64,000 bases of DNA, taken from Streptomyces sp. SirexAA-E. GTDB taxonomy: Bacteria > Actinomycetota > Actinomycetes > Streptomycetales > Streptomycetaceae. The notes under the pieces are model-generated. The model was not told the DNA's origin, did no database searches, and saw only the letters and a program-made list of their open reading frames with translations. Positions 41,680 to 48,747 of this stretch are shown here, piece by piece. Where the stretch lies: the NCBI RefSeq assembly GCF_000177195.2, contig NC_015953.1, positions 2,480,001 through 2,544,000 of the forward strand, given 5' to 3'. Made by a program: the position numbers and the translations under genes. Each line of letters opens with the position of its first letter. Position 1 is the stretch's first letter.

Positions 41680-42531
41680 TTGGCCCTCAACATCCCCCGC
41701 CCTACCCTGCCCACGGAGAACGCGGAAGAAGGCCTCGCTGTGCTCCAGGAGAGTGCGCAGAGGCTGATCGACGGCTTGGAGAAACGCTCCACCAGGGTGG
41801 GTGACGCCCAGCAGACCACCCTCACTCTGGCCCAGTCCCGCTGCCTGCTGGACCCGCGGGCAGCGATCTTCCCCACGTGGGATGCGTGGGTCACCGCGAT
41901 GCAGGTCAGCTCCGCCGTGTTCGCCGCCGCGACCACGACCGAAGAGCACGTCCAGTGCCGCATCGCGCACCAGGACCGTACGCTCCAGGCCACCGGCCCC
42001 CAGTGGTACGTAACGCCCGGCTCATGGATGACCGCCTTCTACCTGGCAGTGATCTGCCGCGAGAAGGACCGGATCACCGCCTTGTGCCACGTACCGCTCT
42101 CCCTGCTCCGGGAGAACGGCTCACGCTTCGACGCTTACCACTACGACTGGATCGACACCCTCCAGACCTACTGGCTCGGCGGACCCGACCTCGTCCGGAA
42201 ACTCGTGGCCGCCGTCGACGGCACCGACCCCCAGACCGCCTCCGATCCGGAGACAGCGGGCAAGCTGATGTACCCACCGATGGAGATGTTCCACCGCTTC
42301 GTCCGCAAGGACCACGCCGGCTTCACCCAGGCACTCACCACCGCCCTCCAGTGGCACAAGGAGTACTGGACCGAGGAAAGCCGCATGTACCAGGCCCCGG
42401 GCCTCGTCGCCCTCGCCCCCCTCGCCATGGCCTGCATCGCCCACGACGCAGGCATCCCCATCGAAGTCGAGTCCGAGTACCTGCCCGCCACCCTCCTCGG
42501 ACGCAACTGGTGCGGAGAATTCCCCACGTAA
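41680..42531 (+). CDS. Imm49-family immunity protein (first copy)
   Basis: A 283-aa helical protein starting at TTG 41680 with a GGGAGA site, directly after the toxin stop. Conserved blocks are shared with the second copy at 45632: MQVxSAVFAAA, ATGPQWYVTPGSWMTAF, HKEYWT and IEVESEYLPATLL. They match my recollection of the Imm49 family of polymorphic-toxin immunity proteins. It should bind and block the nuclease tip encoded just upstream. Confidence 0.8.
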   Translation: MALNIPRPTLPTENAEEGLAVLQESAQRLIDGLEKRSTRVGDAQQTTLTLAQSRCLLDPRAAIFPTWDAWVTAMQVSSAVFAAATTTEEHVQCRIAHQDRTLQATGPQWYVTPGSWMTAFYLAVICREKDRITALCHVPLSLLRENGSRFDAYHYDWIDTLQTYWLGGPDLVRKLVAAVDGTDPQTASDPETAGKLMYPPMEMFHRFVRKDHAGFTQALTTALQWHKEYWTEESRMYQAPGLVALAPLAMACIAHDAGIPIEVESEYLPATLLGRNWCGEFPT

Positions 42532-42669
42532 GCGATCAAGCCCTCAACCGCCCCGGCCCCTGACCAGGTCGGACACCGCCCGCAGCTGCATCCCTCCCAC
42601 GTCTGGCCGGTTCGCGTCGCCCGCTGATGGTCAGGCCTGCCGGCTCTGGCGCGAAGCCGTAAGGGCAAC

Positions 42670-42865
42670 GTGCTACGACTACGAACTCGCGCCCGCCCCA
42701 AAGCGACTTGGGCAGCATGCCCAGCGCCGTCACGCTCATCCGTTCCGCCGCCCTGTCCGACGTGGCCGAGTACGCCTACGCCGCCACCGCTCCCGCCGAA
42801 GCGCGGCTGACCTTCCTGCCGGATCGTGCCCGTTGGACGAGGACGGCTCGACGGCGGCCGCCGGT
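42670..42865 (+). repeat. Decayed copy of the ridA 5' region
   Basis: Bases 42717-42865 correspond to 46616-46764, the first 50 codons of the intact ridA gene, with scattered substitutions and a one-base deletion after codon 33 that shifts the frame. Weaker similarity continues about 45 bp upstream of the start. It joins the ESAT-6 tail copy at 42866. It marks the right end of an ancestral unit that was duplicated in tandem. Confidence 0.8.
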
Positions 42866-42944
42866 GACGACGCTGGAGAAGAACGACGCCACGGCGCACC
42901 AGACGCTTGCCCGTGCCAAGGCGGCGGTCGACAACATCGGCTGA
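42717..42944 (+). pseudogene. Chimeric ridA'-ESAT-6' remnant
   Basis: An open frame of 75 codons made of the first ridA codons, a frameshifted stretch, and the last 25 codons of the ESAT-6-like gene in frame. The junction at 42865/42866 has only about three bases of microhomology (GAC). It keeps neither the RidA fold nor the first ESAT-6 helix, so no function is expected. Confidence 0.75.
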
Positions 42945-43350
42945 ACCGCTGCCGCTCGTGGCGGGAGGAACGTTCCTGCCTGGCGTTGACAGCGGTGGCG
43001 GTAGGGCAGCGGATCAGTACGGGGGTGGGGGACTTCATGTCGGCGTGGGACATCAAGCCGCAGGGGGTGCAGGGCCAGTTGCAGGTCACGGGCACACATG
43101 CCGGTGACCTGGAGAAGGCACTGACGGCTCTGGTCACGACGATGTCGGAGGCGGCGACGGCCGCGGGGACGGCGGTCCCGGGCACGGAGGCCTCGCTGCC
43201 TCTGCAGGGACCGGTGCCGGTCGGGGCGGCCCCGTTGTCGCAGCCCACGCTGGGGCCGGTGGCGGCGGCGCTGAGCCAGTACCTCTCGACACGTCAGAGC
43301 GATCTGAAATCGATGGCGGAGCGCATCCAGGCGGCCGTGCTCGGGGCGGC
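42866..43350 (+). repeat. Second copy of the 485-bp ESAT-6/DUF6507 duplication
   Basis: Nearly identical to 38333-38817. On the left it is joined to the ridA fragment and on the right, at 43351-43353, to a 49-bp piece of the toxin gene. The join drops codons 106-142 of the DUF6507 gene and codons 1-302 of the toxin. Confidence 0.9.
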
Positions 43351-43510
43351 CTTCCCGCGCGGCCGGCGCCGTCACCCTCAACGTCGTGACCACCGTCTTC
43401 ATTTCTCAGGTTCTCGGAGCTGGCGCGGAGAAACAGTTCAGCGGCTTCTATCGCAATCCTGCCAACCCCAGCACATTCAAGCGGGTCGACTTCACTGGCG
43501 GTACGATTAA
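43037..43510 (+). pseudogene. Truncated DUF6507-like copy
   Basis: It starts with its own ATG and GGGGGTGGGGGA site and matches the intact gene for 105 codons. It then runs out of frame into the toxin fragment and stops at 43510. If translated it would lack the last 37 residues and carry about 53 unrelated ones, with a basic RRHPQRRDHR stretch. Confidence 0.75.
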
Positions 43511-43778
43511 TCCTGTGTACAAGCTCCACGACGGAAAATACGTACTACACACCATGTTCGCCAACCCCACACCCGGTTTCGACACCCCTAGAGAGGGCAA
43601 AAATGGACAAAGAATTTGCAGGTTTCATGAACACATACCTCGACGAGGAGCAAGCATACGACAACAGCGGATACTTGCGGCCTACTTTGATGGGGTGCAA
43701 CGAATCATACATCCAAGTAATCCGCGAGGGGTTCACCGAGATCATCCGGGACGAAAATTTCGGGACAGCAAAATATGA
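43353..43778 (+). pseudogene. Orphan toxin tip joined to a toxin pre-domain fragment
   Basis: Bases 43353-43401 match toxin codons 303-319 (one mismatch). In that same frame the sequence continues into unrelated, lower-GC coding sequence (KQFSGFYRNPANPST ... VYKLHDGKYVLHTMFANPTP). It is a different C-terminal effector domain, cut off from any start or secretion domain. The class of the tip is not recognisable. The following gene at 43603 overlaps its 3' part and has the position of its immunity gene. Confidence 0.65.
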
Positions 43779-44166
43779 ACGCCTAACAAATATCGAATTC
43801 CCGGATTTCAATTCCCTTCAACAATACCTCTTGAGCATGTATTCCTATTTGTTCGAGAGTGCCCCCAACCAGCCTATCCCCCCGGTGGCGAGTTCGAGGG
43901 CGACGACGGCACGGACGACAGCGGTGACCCGGGTGATGCTGCATTGGACTTGGCCAGACCCCGACTATCTTTGCTGGGGGATACTGGCGAACGTTCCTGC
44001 CCCTGGCACGCTAGTAGAGGATGATATACATGCAAATCGCTGGTTTTTTTCAGGAGCTTTGGGCACCGTCATTCGGGAAACCCACTGGGAGCATACGAAG
44101 CTTCACTGCGCCACCCCCGCACGAGGACGCCAAGAAGATCACGGAATACCTACTGGCCGGGCATGA
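43603..44166 (+). CDS. Putative immunity protein, 3' end probably recombined
   Basis: 187 aa from ATG 43603 with a GAGAGGGC site. Residues 1-86 (MDKEFAGFMNTYLDEEQAY ... LLSMYSYLFE) are acidic and helical with clearly lower GC, in the style of contact-inhibition immunity proteins, though I cannot name the family. From about base 43860 the composition changes to high GC and the frame looks non-native. The alternative frame there (GGEFEGDDGTDDSGDPGD) resembles a toxin linker. The reading frame is therefore probably a truncated immunity gene fused to other debris. Confidence 0.5.
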   Translation: MDKEFAGFMNTYLDEEQAYDNSGYLRPTLMGCNESYIQVIREGFTEIIRDENFGTAKYERLTNIEFPDFNSLQQYLLSMYSYLFESAPNQPIPPVASSRATTARTTAVTRVMLHWTWPDPDYLCWGILANVPAPGTLVEDDIHANRWFFSGALGTVIRETHWEHTKLHCATPARGRQEDHGIPTGRA

Positions 44167-44413
44167 GATCTTCAGCGTCATGGGGTCCTCCAAGGACGTA
44201 CTGGGCTCCGAGAAGACTGTACTTGGCGGTGACTCGATCTTCAGCGACAACGAGTGGATCTGGCGGGGCGATCTCTGGTTCTACGTCTGGAACTATCACG
44301 TGCAACTCCCGGAAGATTTCCTCGCACGCGTGCGAAGAGATGACTACTTGATGCCTGCTGAGAATGAATCTCGGCTTGTAGAGATCGCTAAGTACGTGCA
44401 GGCCCATCTGTAA
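44030..44413 (+). CDS. Putative orphan immunity protein
   Basis: 127 aa from ATG 44030 (AGTAGAGGATG upstream). A compact soluble protein with aromatic-rich segments (EWIWRGDLWFYVWNYHVQLP) and the pattern LLAGHEIFSVMGSSKDVLGS. It has moderate GC with codon use unlike the T7SS core genes. No family recognised. Its position between toxin fragments and other immunity genes suggests an immunity role against a toxin no longer encoded here. It overlaps the end of the preceding frame. Confidence 0.6.
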   Translation: MQIAGFFQELWAPSFGKPTGSIRSFTAPPPHEDAKKITEYLLAGHEIFSVMGSSKDVLGSEKTVLGGDSIFSDNEWIWRGDLWFYVWNYHVQLPEDFLARVRRDDYLMPAENESRLVEIAKYVQAHL

Positions 44414-44573
44414 AAAGCAACGGGCAGGGTTGAAATCACGACAGCGGCGAACGTCAACGACGTCACCCGGACCCTGGCCCTGGCCCTGGCCGACGGAACC
44501 CCACCAGTCGCGGGCCGCCCCAGCCACAGGCCCGAAGCCCGTTGCAGGAGCTGCGAGCAAAGGGGATTGCGAA

Positions 44574-45323
44574 GTGACTGACCGGGCATCAGCCATGCTG
44601 GAGCGCCTGCGTGCGGTGGAGTGGACGGGTGACTGGGGAGATGCCGCTGCTCGTGTCATGTCACGCCGCGTGCTGATGCGTGAATACCTCCGCCGGGCAG
44701 GAGTGTGGGCGCGCACATGCTCGGCTGACACCGCGTGGCCTTTCTTTGATGCCACCGAGTACCTGAACTCCGATCTCGCGCTTTCGCCAGGGACTGAAGC
44801 GAATTCGCGCGATTTTCTAGTCCGACTGACAGGGGATGACGCCATCAAGCGAACCTGCGCGGGTGCGGTACACCTGGCAGCACTTCGAACGCAGAGTACA
44901 GCGATTGGTGCGGACCTACCCGACCTTTACGAGCCGCTCATCCTATTCTGTGAACGGGGCGGCGAGTTCCTTCGCGACAACGCTGGGTTCATCGGCCTGA
45001 CCGGCGCGCTCATGCGTCCTGGAACTCTGCAGGGTAGCTTGGGCACCCCCGTCTTGCGCTCCCTTGACAGCGCAGTACTTGATGCAGTGGACGCGAAGGG
45101 ACGCGTCACGTACTACACAGCGGCAACTGACTCGGGGAGCACCTTGTTGCGGCAGCGCGTCCTGCAGGGCGAGCGGCACAACGAGGCCTTCAGTCGGGAC
45201 AGGCTGCGCTGGGAGTGCACGGTTCCGCTTCCCTCCGCAGAAGATGCCGCAGCGCTCGGGTTCTGGCTGGACGAGATGGAAGCGGCGAACCTCATCGCGG
45301 AGACCCTGGCCTCCAACAACTGA
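44574..45323 (+). CDS. Putative orphan immunity protein, family unknown
   Basis: 249 aa from GTG 44574, behind AAAGGGGA; longer in-frame starts lack a ribosome site and are low-complexity. The protein is soluble and helical, with segments LILFCERGGEFLRDNAGFIG and FWLDEMEAANLIAETL. It lies between immunity-like genes, but I see no conserved motif that identifies it. The 160 bp upstream, in another frame (TLALALADGTPPVAG then CRSCEQ), may be the tail of a lost toxin. Function is inferred from the neighbourhood only. Confidence 0.6.
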   Translation: MTDRASAMLERLRAVEWTGDWGDAAARVMSRRVLMREYLRRAGVWARTCSADTAWPFFDATEYLNSDLALSPGTEANSRDFLVRLTGDDAIKRTCAGAVHLAALRTQSTAIGADLPDLYEPLILFCERGGEFLRDNAGFIGLTGALMRPGTLQGSLGTPVLRSLDSAVLDAVDAKGRVTYYTAATDSGSTLLRQRVLQGERHNEAFSRDRLRWECTVPLPSAEDAAALGFWLDEMEAANLIAETLASNN

Positions 45324-45335
45324 CAGACAGGGACT

Positions 45336-45608
45336 ATGCGTCTGCTCGTCGGCTTGGGAAGCCAGGCGGGTCCGTGTTGGCCCGCCTGCCAAGGCGGGCC
45401 GCTCCACGGCCCTGATGGCGCCGCACGCAATGCCAATCAGGCAGCGATCAACGACCTAAGGGGCGCTGGACAGAACGGTCGGAGTGATCGCCTGGCAGCA
45501 GAGCTGAGGCCGGCGTTCGACCACGGAAACCTGGAGTATGCAAGGGTGAAGGCCGTCGAGGGCAAGGGTGCGTATGCCGGCGCGGTCCTCGAATATTTCA
45601 AGATCTGA
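45336..45608 (+). pseudogene. Orphan C-terminal tail of a nuclease toxin
   Basis: The last 40 or so codons (LAAELRPAFDHGNLEYARVK ... GAYAGAVLEYFKI) align without gaps with the end of the 912-aa toxin (IKDAIADETLRYVLVQA ... GQYAGAELRHFKIL). The nuclease core, linker and secretion domain are missing. The tail directly precedes a second Imm49 gene, just as the full toxin precedes the first, so it is the remnant of a second nuclease-immunity cassette. The short frame before the homologous part shows no similarity to anything here. Confidence 0.75.
45379..45400 (+). terminator. Hairpin after the orphan immunity gene
   Basis: Inverted repeat GGCCCGCC-TGCCAA-GGCGGGCC, 55 bases after the stop at 45323. 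No U-tract; a plausible terminator or the edge of an inserted cassette. Confidence 0.45.
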
Positions 45609-45631
45609 ACTGGCAGGGGAAATCAGCAGCC

Positions 45632-46486
45632 ATGCACGTGTCCAGACAGGGCTATCCGAAGGCGGCGATGGAGGCAGTCGTCCCGGTCATGGAGAAGTCC
45701 TTGGCCGATTCCCTGCGGACCATCGAGGCCTCACACGGTGCCAGGAGTGCGTCATTGACGACGTCTTTGAACGTGGCGCGCATCCGTTGTGTCGGAGACC
45801 CGGACGCGGTGGCGCTGGAGACCTGGGAATCCTGGCTGCTGGCCATGCAGGTGCACTCGGCGGTCTTCGCGGCCGCCTCCACCGGCCAGGAGACGGTGAC
45901 CTGCAAAATCCGTCAGGAGGAACGGCAGCTCGTCGCTACCGGCCCGCAGTTCTACCTGAACGCGGGGACCTGGATCAGCGCCTTCTGCCTGGCGTTGATC
46001 TGCCGGGAGACAGCCCGCCTGGACATGCTGGCGCGGGTTCCCGTGTCGCTGCTCCGTGACTGCGGGGGTGTGCTGGACGAGTACGTCTACTCCTGGGTGG
46101 AGGCCCTTCAGGGCTTCTGGCTGCGACGCGACGACGTCAGCCGGCACCTGGTGCGGGCCGTGGATCTGAGCGCCCCCGAAGAGGCTCGTATCCTGGATGC
46201 CGAGACCATGGGGAAGCTGGAGTACCCCCCGATCATGATGTTCTACCGGTATCTGCGCAACGACGCAGCGGGCTTCAATGAGGCTCTGCACGACGCTCTG
46301 CGCTGGCACAAGGAGTACTGGACGGCCGACGAGGACCGTACCCAGAACATTGAAGGGGTCGTAGCCATCGTCCCGTTGGCCGTGGCGTGCCTGGCGAAGG
46401 CCAACGGTATCCCGATCGAGATCGAGTCCGGATACCTGCCGAGCGCCCTGCTGGACTTCGCCTGGCGCGGCGAGTTCGACGCATAG
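45632..46486 (+). CDS. Imm49-family immunity protein (second copy)
   Basis: A 284-aa homologue of the protein at 41680, roughly half identical. Shared blocks include WLLAMQVHSAVFAAAS, VATGPQFYLNAGTWISAF, LLRDCGG, HKEYWT and IEIESGYLPSALL. ATG 45632 follows AGGGGAAA. Its cognate toxin survives only as the 40-codon tail just upstream, so it is an orphan, kept perhaps to protect against nonself variants. Confidence 0.8.
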   Translation: MHVSRQGYPKAAMEAVVPVMEKSLADSLRTIEASHGARSASLTTSLNVARIRCVGDPDAVALETWESWLLAMQVHSAVFAAASTGQETVTCKIRQEERQLVATGPQFYLNAGTWISAFCLALICRETARLDMLARVPVSLLRDCGGVLDEYVYSWVEALQGFWLRRDDVSRHLVRAVDLSAPEEARILDAETMGKLEYPPIMMFYRYLRNDAAGFNEALHDALRWHKEYWTADEDRTQNIEGVVAIVPLAVACLAKANGIPIEIESGYLPSALLDFAWRGEFDA

Positions 46487-46615
46487 TCTCCCGAAGGAGT
46501 GAACCGTGGGGTCGACCGTTCCTCGCGCTCCCCTCCCCACAGAAAAAGGCGGGAGCAGGTGCCGCTGTCCTGCTATGAATACGCATCAGCGTCCACCCGC
46601 AACGACTTGGACACC

Positions 46616-47026
46616 ATGCCTCGCGCCGTCACGCTCATCCGTTCCGCCGCCCTGTCCGACGTGGCCGAGTACGCCTACGCCGCCACAGCTCCCGCCGAAG
46701 CGCGGCTGATCTTCCTCGCCGGGGCGTGTCCGTTGAACGAGGACGGTTCGACGGCGGCCGTAGGTGACTACGCCGGCCAGGCCGCCAAGGCCCTGGAGAA
46801 CATGAAGACCGCCCTCGCGGCTGCCGGTGCGACCCTGGAGGACGTCATCAGCACCCGGGTGCTGGTCGCCTCCGCGCGGCAGGAGGATCTGGTGACCGCC
46901 TGGCAGGTGGTGCGGGACGCGTTCGGGGAGCATGACGTCCCCAGCACGTTGTTCGGCGTCACCGTGCTCGGGTACGCCGACCAGCTGGTGGAGATCGAAG
47001 GCGTCGCCGCCGTACTCGACTCCTGA
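46616..47026 (+). CDS. RidA/YjgF family protein
   Basis: A 136-aa single-domain protein of the YjgF/YER057c/UK114 type, with FLAGACPLNEDGSTAAVGDY near the start and TRVLVASARQEDLVTAWQVV later. Canonical RidA deaminates reactive enamine/imine intermediates through an Arg in this second segment. Here STRVLVA keeps an Arg, but the usual C-terminal EIE appears as VEIEGVAAV. ATG 46616 is chosen because the copy at 42717 begins at the same point; upstream similarity is only partial. A 5' fragment of this gene occurs at 42717, showing that the toxin cassettes expanded between ridA copies. Confidence 0.8.
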   Translation: MPRAVTLIRSAALSDVAEYAYAATAPAEARLIFLAGACPLNEDGSTAAVGDYAGQAAKALENMKTALAAAGATLEDVISTRVLVASARQEDLVTAWQVVRDAFGEHDVPSTLFGVTVLGYADQLVEIEGVAAVLDS

Positions 47027-47089
47027 CCCCGGCATCCCGTCCCGGTCGCGAGCCGGGCCCTGTTCGTCGCCGCCCTCGGACCGGCCCTG

Positions 47090-47431
47090 TCACCACTCCC
47101 GGGTGGCGACGAGCTCTTCCGCGTCCGCCTCCGTGAAGCCGTAGGCCGTGGCGACCGACCAGAAGTCCTCGGCTATCTCCTCCCGGGCGACCGTCTCGAT
47201 CTCGCTTCCCTCGGCCTCGAACTCCGCCTCCAGGGCGTTGAATTCCTCCGTCGCCGCGTGCGTGAGCACGTACAGCTCGGCAAGGCCCGCCGGCTGCTGG
47301 GCCTCGATGCTCTCGCAGAGGCGGATCAGGACGGCTCTGCCCTTGTCCACCACGTGGTCGGGGAAGTGCCCGTCCTCGTACAGCCCCCGCAGGAAGGCGT
47401 GCCGCCTCATCCGTTCGTTCGTGATCGCCAT
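47090..47431 (-). CDS. DUF5713 family protein
   Basis: A 113-aa soluble acidic protein from ATG 47431. The sequence RMRRHAFLRGLYEDGHFPDH and the end AREEIAEDFWSVATAYGFTEADAEEL match, from memory, DUF5713, a small actinobacterial family of unknown function. Longer frames upstream lack a ribosome site. It is convergent with ridA across a 63-bp gap. Confidence 0.75.
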   Translation of the reverse strand: MAITNERMRRHAFLRGLYEDGHFPDHVVDKGRAVLIRLCESIEAQQPAGLAELYVLTHAATEEFNALEAEFEAEGSEIETVAREEIAEDFWSVATAYGFTEADAEELVATREW

Positions 47432-47650
47432 GGTGCTCCCCCGTCGTCCCGTCATCTCGTCATCCCGTGGCCGTGGTGCCGGTCGGTGATCCGTCGTCCT
47501 GATCCTGCACCCCGCCACTGACATCCCGCCAATGACAACGCCCCCGCCCGCACACCGACGCTGACCGCGCCCGCGCCCGGGGCACGGAGGCGCGTCCGGT
47601 CCGCTCCGTGTGGAACGGGACCGGCCACCGTGTGCGGTACTAGCCACCGC

Positions 47651-47761
47651 GTGCGGTACTACACGGCGACCAACTACAACTCCCGTATCGGCTCGACGAC
47701 CGCCGTCAGCGGCGGCAACCTCCAGGGGAACTACCAGATCCGCTCCTTCAAGCCCCAGTAG
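47651..47761 (+). pseudogene. C-terminal remnant of a small secreted protein
   Basis: 37 codons (RYYTATNYNSRIGSTTAVSG ... YQIRSFKPQ) that look like the end of a beta/gamma-crystallin or I36-inhibitor-type secreted protein. No signal peptide or N-terminal half is present. Just upstream, the sequence GCCACCGYGTGCGGTACTA occurs twice in tandem (about 47622-47660) and introduces a stop. It is followed by an intact terminator, which supports an old gene end. Confidence 0.5.
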
Positions 47762-47786
47762 GCGCCGAAGAGAGCTGACGGCGGCC

Positions 47787-47818
47787 CGGCCCCTTCCGGC
47801 AATCGCCAGAAGGGGCCG
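47787..47818 (+). terminator. Terminator after the remnant gene
   Basis: A perfect 10-bp stem (CGGCCCCTTC / GAAGGGGCCG) with a 12-base loop, 25 bases after the stop at 47761. It also lies 43 bases beyond the 3' end of the convergent Gls24-type gene and could serve both. Confidence 0.75.
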
Positions 47819-47860
47819 GCGCCTTGGACCGTGCACACCCCTGTTCCACCCGCGAACAGC

Positions 47861-48316
47861 TCACCGCACGCGTGGGGCCGAGCGGTCCCCGTCGTCCTCG
47901 TCGTCATCGTCGTCATCGGGGATGTGGACGTCGAAGACGTTGATGTTGATCTCGACGACGTCCAGTCCGGTCATCGTCTCGACCGCGTCCTTCACCTGCG
48001 CCCGGATCCGGTCGGCGAGTTCGTGGATCGGAATGCCGTACTCCACCTCGACGTCGACGTCGATGGCCGCTTCCTTCTCCCCCACCTCGACCTTGACGAC
48101 GCGGCCCGCACCGGAGGATCCGGACCTGCGGCCGGTGACGGCACCCACGGCCTTCGCCGGCCCCCGCCCCACCGAGTGGACGCCGTCGGTCTCGCGGACG
48201 GCGATCCCGGCGATGGTCGCCACGACGCCGTCGGCGATGGTGGTCGTGCCGCGCACGGACTTCCCCGCGCTCCTGCCTGCCGGTGAACTACCGCTCAGGG
48301 TTTCAGCATCAGCCAT
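47861..48316 (-). CDS. Asp23/Gls24-family envelope stress protein
   Basis: 151 aa. The central domain (RGTTTIADGVVATIAGIAVRE ... VDVEVEYGIPIHELADRIR) is the Gls24/Asp23 fold, followed by ININVFDVHIP and an Asp/Glu-only tail. In Gram-positives these proteins attach to membrane partners and help envelope stress tolerance. ATG 48316 follows GTGAGGC. In Streptomyces several paralogues often occur together; only one is seen here. Confidence 0.87.
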   Translation of the reverse strand: MADAETLSGSSPAGRSAGKSVRGTTTIADGVVATIAGIAVRETDGVHSVGRGPAKAVGAVTGRRSGSSGAGRVVKVEVGEKEAAIDVDVEVEYGIPIHELADRIRAQVKDAVETMTGLDVVEININVFDVHIPDDDDDDEDDGDRSAPRVR

Positions 48317-48418
48317 GACTGCCTCACAGAGAATTGTCGCGACGAGGCGGATCGCACCCTCGTCAGCTCCTCGTTCCACTGTGCGGCCGTCCGTCGCCGC
48401 CCGCCATCGGAGTGACAC

Positions 48419-48747
48419 GCGACCGCCTCCGTTCCCCTCCCGGGCGCGAAGGTGCCGGCCGGGGTGCGGGGGGCCACACCCCGGCCGGCGGAGGTGAGGG
48501 CGGTTCCCAAGCCCTCACCCGGTGATTCGAAGCAGGTCGGGCACCGGATTGCCGGATGCGGCGATCCGTTCGGACCCGGGCCTGACGCGGCCCGCCCCCA
48601 CCACGCCCGCGCAGACGTGCTCAGCATCACCCTGGACAGCCGCCGTGACCCCCGGGTAACTTTTGACCAGGACTGAGCAAGCGCTTAGACACGCGCTTCG
48701 CAGCCGCATCCGAAGCAGACGCTGACGCTGACACCAGGAGGCATCCC
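48419..48747 (+). promoter_or_regulatory. Promoter region of the acyl-CoA dehydrogenase gene
   Basis: 329 bp without a gene. A good vegetative promoter is present: TTGACC (48663-48668), a 17-bp spacer and TAGACA (48686-48691). A palindrome, AAGCGCTT within GAGCAAGCGCTTAG (48675-48688), fills the spacer and -10 edge. It resembles TetR-family operators of fatty-acid or sterol catabolic genes, so repression in the absence of acyl-CoA is likely. The regulator is not encoded next to it. The left part (48419-48660) shows nothing convincing. Confidence 0.6.

Noticed and set aside
42866..43350. The duplication as a simple assembly artefact
   Set aside because: Two base differences and unique junctions on both sides argue for a real duplication, though long reads should confirm it.
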